Source of the DNA: Arenicola marina
Lineage: Eukaryota; Annelida; Polychaeta; Arenicolidae
NCBI GenBank assembly: GCA_964019135.1
Contig: OZ025248.1
Span: 75,398,119-75,462,118, forward strand
Reading direction: 5' to 3'
DNA: 64,000 bases
Position numbers and translations under genes: made by a program
In this document: positions 1 to 13,100 of the stretch, in pieces
Position numbering within the stretch: position 1 is the stretch's first letter
How the letters are laid out: every line of letters begins with the position of its first letter
Notes under the pieces: model-generated
Seen by the model: the letters and a program-made list of their open reading frames with translations, nothing else
Database searches by the model: none
What the model was told of the DNA's origin: nothing

Positions 1-938
1 ATACGTCGTGCAATGTATATGTACGTCATACTCCTCGGGTGATACACACACTGGGCACACATCTACCGACCATACGTCGTGCAATGTATATGTACGTCAT
101 ACTCCTGGGGTGATACACACACTGGGCACACATCTACCGACCATACGTCGTGCAATGTATATGTACGTCATACTCCTGGGGTGATACACACACTGGGCAC
201 ACATCTACCGACCATACGTCGTGCAATGTATATGTACGTCATACTCCTCGGGTGATACACACACTGGGCACACATCTACCGACCATACGTCGTGCAATGT
301 ATATGTACGTCATACTCCTGGGGTGATACACACATTGGGCACACATCTACCGACCATACGTCGTGCAATGTATATGTACGTCATACTCCTCGGGTGATAC
401 ACACACTGGGCACACATCTACCGACCATACGTCGTGCAATGTATATGTACGTCATACTCCTCGGGTGATACACACATTGGGCACACATCTACCGACCATA
501 CGTCGTGCAATGTATATGTACGTCATACTCCTCGGGTGATACACACATTGGGCACACATCTACCGACCATACGTCGTGCAATGTATATGTACGTCATACT
601 CCTCGGGTGATACACACATTGGGCACACATCTACCGACCATACGTCGTGCAATGTATATGTACGTCATACTCCTCGGGTGATACACACACTGGGCACACA
701 TCTACCGACCATACGTCGTGCAATGTATATGTACGTCATACTCCTCGGGTGATACACACACTGGGCACACATCTACCGACCATACGTCGTGCAATGTATA
801 TGTACGTCATACTCCTCGGGTGATACACAAACATTGGGCACACATCTACCGACCATACGTCGTGCAATGTATATGTACGTCATACTCCTGGGGTGATACA
901 CACACTGGGCACACATCTACCGACCATACGTCGTGCAA
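1..938. repeat. 71-bp tandem array, about 13 copies
   Basis: The unit starts CCATACGTCGTGCAATGTAT and repeats every 71 bases with very few changes: CTCGGG or CTGGGG, and CACACTGGG or CACATTGGG. The array runs off the left edge and lies in the intron after exon 31. It does not include the exon end. The plus-strand open frame here is a repeat artefact. Confidence 0.97.
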
Positions 939-978
939 CAGCCCCACTACATAGACTGAAGAACAGCATGGATCCTAC

Positions 979-1149
979 CTGGAAGCAAGTGACGATGTCC
1001 TTGAGGGTGAAGAGGTAGTGGGCGCGGCCGGGGGTGACTGAGGGCCTGAGGACCTGGCGGACGTCGGCCAGGAGGCGGCAGGAGGCCCCGACCAGGGCCC
1101 CGTGCAGGTCCATGTCCAGGCCCGGGTGGTCCCCGTACAACATGTTGCC
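979..1149 (-). CDS. Exon 31: AAA3 C-terminal part; last exon in window
   Basis: This 171-nt exon has 57 codons (residues 1424-1480), phase 0/0, with acceptor CGTTGGCAG and donor CAG|GTAGGA. GALVGASCRLLADVRQVL followed by TPGRAHYLFTLKDI matches the family ..A...LY......LLPTP.KSHY.FNLRD pattern. The following exons (AAA4 onward) lie beyond the left edge. A 71-bp array begins about 40 bases into the next intron. Confidence 0.94.
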
Positions 1150-4100
1150 CTGCCAACGACAAGACACGAGAGGCGTCAGCGGCCACACGGCACACGGCGC
1201 CATAGCAACGTCCAGCTTAATACCCCACGACATGGATTATTGTATTCCATGCGAGGCTTGATTAATACGTGAGCTGTACGACCAGACAGGAATCACAGGC
1301 ACAACAGGATAGGAATCAACATCAAACAGGGCTCATCTGTTGTCAAGGCTTCATGCGCTCAATCTCACAGAACATACTATATAATGTATCCCATATAACG
1401 TGTATGCAATACTTCCTGTTTATCTACAATCCTAAACGAATCTACACTACTTTACCCACATGTCATAGTTGTCATCCTTTGTCAATGTCACTTGCGCTTG
1501 ATCTCATTTCACGATTACCCAGCATGCCATGTCACTGCGCACATGTGCTACACGCAGTACTCACCTTACCAGTACAGTTCCTCACTCAGTTGTGCTACAG
1601 AAGTATCCCTATACTTTCAGATTTCCCACTAAGCGTTGAGACTGCTGACGAAGCGTTTAGTAAGGTCTACGAAGATGGCATCTGGTGCTCTGCCAATGCA
1701 CCAGCACGTGTATTGTTTGTGGAACGTTCCCAAGCCTACCTCCAGTATTCCATGGACAACTGTTTTCATGGCGTCGTCTTCAGGATACGGCAAGTGGAGG
1801 ACGGCAAAGTGACGCTGCAATCACCATAGCATTATCAATAACAAGTTTCACTCGATCGTAAATGTACGAAGCTTTTGTTACCTACTAGTAATTCTCTATT
1901 TGCAAACAATACATGACAATAAAAATGACAACAAAAGCGATTAAGTATCATACGATGTGACAATGTTTGCAATTCCCATAACTGAAGGAAAAAGTGAAAC
2001 AGAAAGAAAACAGAATTTCACAATACTACAAAAGGAATCACGCTTGTTGTCTCGTGCTACGACTGAAACACGTGATAGTGAGTTACCTACTTTACATCGC
2101 ATTTTACTAGGCGGCACACCACACTGGAGCGGATCGAAATGCCTTAATACCGATAACTCACCAGTAGTCTTGGCGACAGGACTCTGTCAGTGACACTGGC
2201 ACTGTCACTGAGGTTGACGGCACCCAGGACACTGAGACCCTCGACGGAGCGACATTCGAAGGGTCGTTCCTGTGTGCACAGCACCCCCTCATCCAACAGA
2301 CGCCTCAGCAACTGCAACAGAGACAACCCCAAAAATCACATACTTAGGCAATGTGAGGCATATCCAGTGTCGTGTGGGACTCCATTTCTCAATAACTAGA
2401 TAGAAGAAATTATTCGCTACAATTTCAATTCATGTCATTCAGTCAAGTCGTGTACACGCGAATATTGTCGTCGGTATCAAGTCGTGCACACGCGAATATT
2501 GTCCTCGGTATCAAGTCGTGCCCACGCGAATATTGTCGTCGGTATCAAGTCGTGTACACGCTAATGCTGTTATCGGTACCAAGTCGTATATACGCGAATA
2601 TTGTTTTCGGTATCAAGTCGTGTACACGGGAATATTGTCTTTAGTCGTATACACGCGAATATTGTCCTCGGTATCAAGTCGTATATACGCGAATATTGTT
2701 TTCGGTATCAAGTCGTGCACACGCGAATATTGTCGTCGGTATCAAGTCGTGTACACGCTAATGCTGTTATCGGTATCAAGTCGTATATACGCGAATATTG
2801 TTTTCGATATCAAGTCGTGTACACGGGAATATTGTCTTTAGTCGTATACACGCGAATATTGTCCTCGGTATCAAGTCGTATACACGCGAATATTGTCCTC
2901 GGTATCAAGTCGTGTACACGCTAATGTTGTCATCGGTATTTAAGTCGTGTACACGCTAATGTTGTCATCGGTATTTAAGTCGTGTACACGCTAATGTTGT
3001 CATCGGTATTTAAGTCGTGTACACGCTAATGTTGTCACCGGTTTGAAGTCGTGTACACGCTAGTCTGCAAGGAAACAGTGATGTTTTAGCAGGGCCAAAA
3101 ATGCAGTTATTAATTGAATAGATGGAATACATAAATCTCAAGGAATGTGTCATGTCGTTGTTTGTGAATAAAAACACATTATTCAAGAACCTTTCTGTGA
3201 AGCGATCTGTCTAACTTAAGATAAATCAAGATGCCATGTCCTTCTTCACAGGGAGCAGAGGGTTACCCCCAGAAACATGGCTCCTCTCTTACCTTGACAG
3301 TTCTCATTTTGGCGATATGACCTGCACAGCTTGGTTAAAAGCGTCCTATTTACAATATCGATCCCCCACGCTAACACACTGGTTGTAGGCATACCTCGTT
3401 GCACCTCTGTACGCCGTGGTCGTCATAGCCCGGCAGGTTGAGGTCGTCGATGAACAACTGAAGCTTCTTGTTGTCCTTGGCGCCGTACACATAGCCTAAA
3501 ACACAGAGCGTACACCATCTACATGTACAGTACATATAGCCTACAACACAGAGCGTACACCATCGACATGTACAGTACACAGCCTACAACACAGAGCGTA
3601 CACCATCTACATGTACAGTACACAGCCTACAACACAGATCGTACACCATCTACATGTACAGTACAGAGCCTACAACACAGAGCGTACACCATCTACATGT
3701 ACAGTACACAGAGCCTACAACACAGAGCGTACACCATCTACATGTATAGTACACAGAGCCTACAACACACTGTGTACACCATCGACATGTACAGTACACA
3801 GCCTACAACACAGAGCGTACACCATCGACATGTACAGTACACAGCCTACAACACAGAGCGTACACCATCGACATGTATAGTACACAAAGCCTACAACACA
3901 GCGTACACCATCTACATGTACAGTACACAGAGCCTACAACACAGAGCGTACACCATCTACATGTATAGTACACAGAGCCTACAACACACTGTGTACACCA
4001 TCGACATGTACAGTACACAGCCTACAACACAGAGCGTACACCATCTACATGTACAGTACACAGAGCCTACAACACAGAGCGTACACCATCTACATGTATA

Positions 4101-7100
4101 GTACACAGAGCCTACAACACACTGTGTACACCATCGACATGTACAGTACACAGAGCCTACAACACAGCGTACACCATCTACATGTACAGTACACAGTCTA
4201 CAACACAGAGCGTACACCATCTACATGTACAGTACACAGCCTACAACACAGAGCGTACACCATCTACATGAACAGTACACAGCCTACAACACAGAGCGTA
4301 CACCATCTACATGTACAGTACACAAAGCCTACAACACAGAGCGTACACCATCTACATGTACAGTACACAGCCTACAACACAGCGTGCACCATCGACATGT
4401 CAGTACACAGAGCCTACAACACAGAGCGTACACCATCTACATGAACAGTACACAGCCTACAACACAGAGCGTACACCATCGACATGTACAGTACACAGAG
4501 CCTACAACACACTGTGTACACCATCGACATGAACAGTACAAAGAGCCTACAACACGGAGCGTACACCATCGACATGTACAGTACACATAGCCTACAACAC
4601 AGAGCGTACACCATCTACATGTACAGTACACAGAGCCTACAACACAGAGCGTACACCATCTACATGAACAGTACACAGCCTACAACACAGAGCGTACACC
4701 ATCTACATGTACAGTACACAAAGCCTACAACACAGAGCGTACACCATCTACATGTACAGTACACAGCCTACAACACAGCGTGCACCATCTACATGTACAG
4801 TACACAGCCTACAACACAGAGCGTACACCATCTACATGTACAGTACACAAAGCCTACAACACAGAGCGTACACCATCTACATGTACAGTACACAGCCTAC
4901 AACACAGCGTGCACCATCTACATGTACAGTACACAGCCTACAACACAGAGCGTACACCATCTACATGTACAGTACACAGCCTACAACACAGCGTGCACCA
5001 TCTACATGTACAGTACACAGCCTACAACACAGAGCGTACACCATCTACATGTACAGTACACAGAGCCTACAACACAGCGTACACCATCTACATGTACAGT
5101 ACACAGAGCCTAGAATACAGAGCGTACACCATCTACATGAACAGTACACAGCCTACAACACAGAGCGTACACCATCTACATGTACAGTACACAGCCTACA
5201 ACACAGAGCGTACACCATCTACATGTACAGTACACAGCCTACAACACAGAGCGTACACCATCGACATGTACAGTACACATAGCCTACAACACAGAGCGTA
5301 CACCATCGACATGTACAGTACACAGCCTAGAACACAGAGCGTACACCATCTACATGTACGGTACACTAAAACCATACACTGAAGAGAGCGTACATCATGT
5401 ACACACAAAGATCGCTGAAGCGAGCGCACACCGTGCACATGAAAAGCGCAGTTATAACCAATGTTATCATGGCCAGTCATCGCAATTCACCATATTGATA
5501 ACGTATCTTCACGCGACGAAGATCAAAGGCATGTGAATCGGTCGACATTGCTTAACATTACTCGCAATGTCCGTGTGTGTTAAATATGCAAAGACAAATA
5601 ATCCGCCATCGCTACAGGCAGAACAAGACTAATTTAAGTGCCTGCCTAGAACACATAACTTCTCAATTATTTACAAGGGGTCTGGTTTCTACAGTAATCC
5701 ATAAACATATGATCATTATTCTTATTATAACTATAATTACCTTGTCTGTGGTATATATTTGAAGACATGAAGTTGTGGAGTTGCTGGGCGGATGACGATC
5801 TGGAATACACCAATCTCTTCGCCACGTGGCTGGCAGAGTCTGTGCGGGATGATAAATAAAAGGACATGTGTTAATTAACTAGAAACTATCGATAATGATC
5901 GATTGATAATTACCCATACCGCGTATATTAAACACTGCCCTATCAGGGACTATCAGACTCTAGCGATTAAATCGATATTAAAACACAAGATACAAACAAG
6001 AGCTCAGTCAGTAAGGTCGGTATAACTACGTCACGGTCACTGCAGCAACGACGCCAGACTAATGATCCCATACTACTTTCTAATGAAGGACAGTCTGGAT
6101 GGCTGTATACATTCAGGACGTTTTAGCCACTTTTGGTCATATCGCCTCAATGGGAGAAGGAATGGAAGAGTGAAGCCATGTCTCCGGAGGTAAACTACTA
6201 CTCTTTGCGAAGGACATGGGATCTTCATCCTGCGACCACACAGACATGGCCACAGCGGGGCTCGAACCACCGATCCACGTCCCGTTAAGGTCTCAGCTGG
6301 CCAGAGGAAGGTCTGTCTGTCGCCAGCCTTAAAGCTGCTTCTAGATACAATAACCGGTTGGACTGCAGCGATCTCACTGCCTGTCGACCCCCAGGTCTCC
6401 CTTATCCTACTAAGAAGATAACATGGCAAGCTGCATAATCCTTGGTCCCGAGATCAATCCAGGGAGAAGCTCAGTGTTTAAGCTGACTGAGCTACGGCTC
6501 AACAGGTTGTGGGTTCGCACCTTGGCAGACATATGACGCATGTTTCATTCAATTCCATTACTCAATTGTCCCGAGAAAATGTGGTTAAAGTGTCCTGAAT
6601 ACACAACCAACCATTAATTATCCCTGAGAGCTTTCTGGGCCCCGTTTACCCCACATATATAACAACAAAGTGGCTTAGAACACCATCACGTCCTGAGTCA
6701 CTTCAGACCGGATGACTCTCCAGAGGTCAGTCTGTCGGTCCAGGTCCGGTTGGTACATCACCTTGGGTGTCCAGGAAGTCGTTGATCATGGACGTCTTTC
6801 CGGATCCGGGGGGTCCAGTCAGCAGGACGTTCTGACCCGAGGAGCAGGCGAACTCCATCAACATCCGGGTCCGGATCTGAACAGGTAGAGAGGGTAGGGG
6901 GTCTGTGTGAACAACAGGCTGACAGAGATCAGGAGGGGGTCTGTGTGAACAACAGGCTGACAGAGATCAGGAGGGGGTCTGTGTGAACAACAGGCGGGCA
7001 GAGATCAGGAGAGGGTCTGTGTGAACAACAAGCGGACAGAGATCAGAAGGCGGTCTGTGTGAACAACAGGCGGACAGAGATCAGGGAGGGGGGGGGGGTC

Positions 7101-10100
7101 TGTGTGAACAACAGGTGGACAGAGATCAGGGAGGGGGGGGGCTGTGTGAACAACAGGCGGACAAAGATCAGGGAGGGGGGGTGTCTGTGTGAACAACAGG
7201 CGGACAGAGATCAGGACGGGGTCTGTGTGAACAACAGGCGGACAGAGATCAGGAGGGGGTCTGTGTGAACAACAGGCGGACAGAGACCAGGAGGGGGTCT
7301 GTGTGAACAACAGGCGGACAGAGACCAGGAGGGGGTCTGTGTGAACCACAGGCGGACAGAGATCAGGAGGAGGTCTGTGTGAACAAGAGGCGGACAGAGA
7401 CCAGGAGGGGGTCTGTGTGAACAACAGGCGGACAGAGACCAGGAGGGGGTCTGTGTGAACAACAGGCGGACAGAGACCCGGAGGGGGTCTGTGTGAACAA
7501 CAGGCGGACAGAGATCAGGAGGGGGTCTGTGTGAACAACAGGCGGACAGAGATCAGGAGAGGGTCTGTGTGAACAACAGGCGGACAGAGACCAGGAGGGG
7601 GTCTGTGTGAACAACAGGCGGACAAAGATCAGGAGGGGGTCTGTGCGAACAACAGGCGGACAGAGATCAGGAGAGGGTCTGTGTGAACAACAGGCGGACA
7701 GAGACCAGGAGGGGGTCTGTGTGAACAACAGGCGGACAGAGATCAGGAGGGGGTCTGTGTGAACAACAGGCGGACAGACACCAGGAGAGGGTCTGTGTAA
7801 ACCACAGGCGGACAGAGACCAGGAGGGGGTCTGTGTGAACAACAGGCGGACAGAGACCAGGAGGGGGTCTGTGTGAACCACAGGCGGACAGAGACCAGGA
7901 GGGGGTCTGTGTGAACAACAGGCGGACAGAGATCAGGAGGGGGTCTGTGTGAACAACAGGCGGACAGAGACCGGGAGAGGGTCTGTGTGAACCACAGGCG
8001 GACAGAGACCAGGAGGGGGTCTGTGTGAACAACAGGCGGACAGAGACCAGGAGGGGGTCTGTGTGAACAACAGGCGGACAGAGATCAGGAGAGGGTCTGT
8101 GTGAACAACAGGCGGACAGAGATCAGGAGGGGGTCTGTGTGAACAACAGGCGGACAGAGATCAGGAGGGGGTCTGTGTGAACAACAGGCGGACAGAGATC
8201 AGGAGGGGGTCTGTGTGAACAACAGGCGGACAGAGACCAGGAGGGGGTCTGTGTGAACAACAGGCGGACAGAGACCAGGAGGGGGTCTGTGTGAACCACA
8301 TGCGGACAGAGATCAGGAGGAGGTCTGTGTGAACAAGAGGCGGACAGAGACCAGGAGGGGGTCTGTGTGAACAACAGGCGGACAGAGACCAGGAGGGGGT
8401 CTGTGTGAACAACAGGCGGACAGAGACCCGGAGGGGGTCTGTGTGAACAACAGGCGGACAGAGATCAGGAGGGGGTCTGTGTGAACAACAGGCGGACAGA
8501 GATCAGGAGAGGGTCTGTGTGGACAACAGGCGGACAGAGACCAGGAGGGGGTCTGTGTGAACAACAGGCGGACAAAGATCAGGAGGGGGTCTGTGTGAAC
8601 AACAGGCGGACAGACACCAGGAGAGGGTCTGTGTGAACCACAGGCGGACAGAGACCAGGAGGGGGTCTGTGTGAACCACAGGCGGACAGAGACCAGGAGG
8701 GGGTCTGTGTGAACAACAGGCGGACAGAGATCAGGAGGGGGTCTGTGTGAACAACAGGCGGACAGAGACCGGGAGAGGGTCTGTGTGAACCACAGGCGGA
8801 CAGAGACCAGGAGGGGGTCTGTGTGAACAACAGGCGGACAGAGACCAGGAGGGGGTCTGTGTGAACAACAGGCGGACAGAGATCAGGAGAGGGCCTGTGT
8901 GAACAACAGGCGGACAGAGACCAGGAGGGGGTCTGTGTGAACAACAGGCGGACAGAGATCAGGAGGGGGTCTGTGTGAACAACAGGCGGACAGAGACCAG
9001 GAGAGGGTCTGTGTGAACCACAGGCGGACAGAGACCAGGAGGGGGTCTGTGTGAACAACAGGCGGACAGAGATCAGGAGGGGGTCTGTGTGAAGTGCAGG
9101 CGGACAGAGACCAGGAGGGGGTCTGTGTGAACAAGAGGCGGACAGAGATCAGAAGAGGGGTCTGTGTGAACAACAGGCGGACAGAGACCAGGAGAGGGTC
9201 TGTGTTAACCACAGGCGGACAGAGACCAGGAGGGGGTCTGTGTGAACAACAGGCGGACAGAGACCAGGAGGGGGTCTGGGCGAACAAGAGGCGGACAGAG
9301 ACCAGGAGGGGGTCTGTGTGAACCACAGGCGGACAGAGACCAGGAGGGGGTCTGTGTGAACAACAGGCGGACAGAGACCAGGAGGGGGTCTGTGTGAACA
9401 ACAGGCGGACTGAGACCAGGAGGGGGTCTGTGTGAACCACAGGCGGACAGAGACCAGGAGGGGGTCTGTGTGAACCACAGGCGGACAGAGACCAGGAGGG
9501 GGTCTGTGTGAACCACAGGCGGACAGAGACCAGGAGGGGGTCTGTGTGAACAACAGGCGGACAGAGACCAGGAGGGGGTTTGTGTGAACCACAGGCGGAC
9601 AGAGACCAGGAGGGGGTCTGTGTGAACCACAGGCGGACAGAGACCAGGAGGGGGTCTGTGTAAACCACAGGCGGACAGAGACCAGGATGGGGTCTGTGTG
9701 AACCACAGGCGGACAGAGACCAGCATGGGGTCTGTGTGAACCACAGGCGGACAGAGACCAGGAGGGGGTCTGTGTGAACAACAGGCGGACAGAGACCAGG
9801 AGGGGGTCTGTGTGAAGTGCAGGCGGACAGAGACCAGGAGGGGGTCTGTGTGAACCACAGGCGGACAGAGACCAGGAGGGGGTCTGTGTGAACAACAGGC
9901 GGACAGAGACCAGGAGGGGGTCTGTGTGAACAACAGGCGGACAGAGACCAGGAGGGAGTCTGTGTGAACAACAGGCGGACAGAGACCAGGAGACGGTCTG
10001 TGTGAACAACAGGCGGACAGAGACCAGGATGGGGTCTGTGTGAACAACAGGCGGACAGAGACCAGAAGGGGGTCTGTGTGAACAACAGGCGGACAGAGAC

Positions 10101-13100
10101 CAGGAGGGGGTCTGTGTGAACAACAGGCGGACAGAGACCAGGATGGGGTCTGTGTGAACCACAGGCGGACAGAGACCAGGAGGGGGTCTGTGTGAACCAC
10201 AGGCGGACAGAGACCAGGAGGGGGTCTGTGTGAACCACAGGCGGACAGAGACCAGGAGGGGGTCTGTGTGAACCACAGGCGGACAGAGACCAGGATGGGG
10301 TCTGTGTGAACCACAGGCGGACAGAGACCAGGAGGGGGTCTGTGTGAACCACAGGCGGACAGAGACCAGGAGGGGGTCTGTGTGAACAACAGGCGGACAG
10401 GGACCAGGAGGGGGTCTGTGTGAACAACAGGCGGACAGAGACCAGGAGGGGGTCTGTGTGAACCACAGGCGGACAGAGACCAGGAGGGGGTCTGTGTGAA
10501 CAACAGGCGGACAGAGACCAGGAGGGGGTCTGTGTGAACAACAGGCGGACAGAGACCAGGAGGGGGTCTGTGTGAACAACAGGCGGACAGAGATCAGGAG
10601 AGGGTCTTTGTGAACAACAGGCGGACAGATCCCAGGAGGGGGTCTGTGTGAACAACAGGCGGACAGAGATCAGGAGGGGGTCTGTGTGAACAACAGGCGG
10701 ACAGAGACCAGGAGAGGGTCTGTGTGAACCACAGGCGGACAGAGACCAGGAGGGGGTCTGTGTGAACAACAGGCGGACAGAGACCAGGAGGGGGTCTGTG
10801 TGAAGTGCAGGCGGACAGAGACCAGGAGGGGGTCTGTGTGAACCACAGGCGGACAGAGATCAGAAGAGGGGTCTGTGTGAACAACAGGCGGACAGAGACC
10901 AGGAGAGGGTCTGTGTTAACCACAGGCGGACAGAGACCAGGAGGGGGTCTGTGTGAACAACAGGCGGACAGAGACCAGGAGGGGGTCTGTGCGAACAAGA
11001 GGCGGACAGAGACCAGGAGGGGGTCTGTGTGAACCACAGGCGGACAGAGACCAGGAGAGGGTCTGTGTTAACCACAGGCGGACAGAGACCAGGAGGGGGT
11101 CTGTGTGAACCACAGGCGGACAGAGACCAGGAGGGGGTCTGTGCGAACAAGAGGCGGACAGAGACCAGGAGGGGGTCTGTGTGAACCACAGGCGGACAGA
11201 GACCAGGAGGGGGTCTGTGTGAACAACAGGCGGACAGAGACCAGAAGGGGGTCTGTGTGAACAACAGGCGGACAGAGACCAGGATGGGGTCTGTGTGAAC
11301 AACAGGCGGACAGAGACCAGGAGGGGGTCTGTGCGAACAACAGGCGGACAGAGACCAGGAGGGGGTCTGTGTGAACCACAGGCGGACAGAGACCAGGAGG
11401 GGGTCTGTGTGAACAACAGGCCGACAGAGACCAGGAGGGGGTCTGTGTGAACAACTGGCGGACAGAGACCAGGATGGGGTCTGTGTGAACCACAGGCGGA
11501 CAGAGACCAGGAGGGGGTCTGTGTGAACCACAGGCGGACAGAGACCAGGAGGGGGTCTGTGTGAACCACAGGCGGACAGAGACCAGGAGGGGGTCTGTGT
11601 GAACAACAGGCGGACAGAGACCAGGAGGGGGTCTGTGTGAACCACAGGCGGACAGAGACCAGGAGGGGGTCTGTGTGAACCACAGGCGGACAGAGACCAG
11701 GAGGGGGTCTGTGTGAACCACAGGCGGACAGAGACCAGGATGGGGTCTGTGTGAACCACAGGCGGACAGAGACCAGGATGGGGTCTGTGTGAACCACAGG
11801 CGGACAGAGACCAGGAGGGGGTCTGTGTGAACAACAGGCGGACAGAGACCAGGAGAGGGTCTGTGTGAACAACAGGCGGACAGAGACCAGGAGGGGGTCT
11901 GTGTGAACCACAGGCGGACAGAGACCAGGAGGGGGTCTGTGTGAACAACAGGCGGACAGAGACCAGGAGGGGGTCTGTGCGAACAACAAGCGGACAGAGA
12001 CCAGGAGGGAGTCTGTGTGAACAACAGGCGGACAGAGACCAGGAGGGGGTCTGTGTGAACAACAGGCGGACAGAGACCAGGATGGGGTCTGTGTGAACAA
12101 CAGGCGGACAGAGACCAGAAGGGGGTCTGTGTGAACAACAGGCGGACAGAGACCAGGATGGGGTCTGTGTGAACCACAGGCGGACAGAGACCAGGATGGG
12201 GTCTGTGTGAACCACAGGCGGACAGAGACCAGGAGGGGGTCTGTGTGAACCACAGGCGGACAGAGACCAGGAGGGGGTCTGTGTGAACCACAGGCGGACA
12301 GAGACCAGGATGGGGTCTGTGTGAACGACAGGCGGACAGAGACCAGGATGGGGTCTGTGTGAACCACAGGCGGACAGAGACCAGGAGGGGGTCTGTGTGA
12401 ACAACAGGCGGACAGAGACCAGGAGGGGGTCTGTGTGAACAACAGGCGGACAGAGACCAGGAGGGGGTCTGTGTGAACCACAGGCGGACAGAGACCAGGA
12501 GGGGGTCTGTGCGAACAACAGGCGGACAGAGACCAGGAGGGGGTCTGTGTGAACAACAGGCGGACAGAGACCAGGAGGAGGTCTGTGTGAACAACAGGCG
12601 GACAGAAATCAGGAGAGGGTCTTTGTGAACAACAGGCGGACAGAGACCAGGAGGGGGTCTGTGTGAACAACAGGCGGACAGAGATCAGGAGGGGGTCTGT
12701 GTGAACAACAGGCGGACAGAGACCAGGAGAGGGTCTGTGTGAACCACAGGCGGACAGAGACCAGGAGGGGGTCTGTGTGAATAACAGGCGGACAGAGACC
12801 AGGAGGGGGTCTGTGTGAAGTGCAGGCGGACAGAGACCAGGAGGGGGTCTGTGTGAACAAGAGGCGGACAGAGATCAGAAGAGGGGTCTGTGTGAACAAC
12901 AGGCGGACAGAGACCAGGAGAGGGTCTGTGTTAACCACAGGCGGACAGAGACCAGGAGGGGGTCTGTGTGAACAACAGGCGGACAGAGACCAGGAGGGGG
13001 TCTGTGCGAACAAGAGGCGGACAGAGACCAGGAGGGGGTCTGTGTGAACCACAGGCGGACAGAGACCAGGAGGGGGTCTGTGTGAACAACAGGCGGACAG

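Noticed and set aside
1-938. Possible CRISPR-like array because of regular 71-bp repetition
   Set aside because: Copies are contiguous without unique spacers, and the context is an animal intron.
1629-1739. Extra exon at the acceptor GCATTGGCAG near 1689
   Set aside because: Exon 30 joins exon 31 in phase and matches the family without it.
3523-5536. Repeat proteins of the YTIYMYSTQSLQHRA type
   Set aside because: Shadow frames of the acceptor-spanning array opposite to the gene strand.
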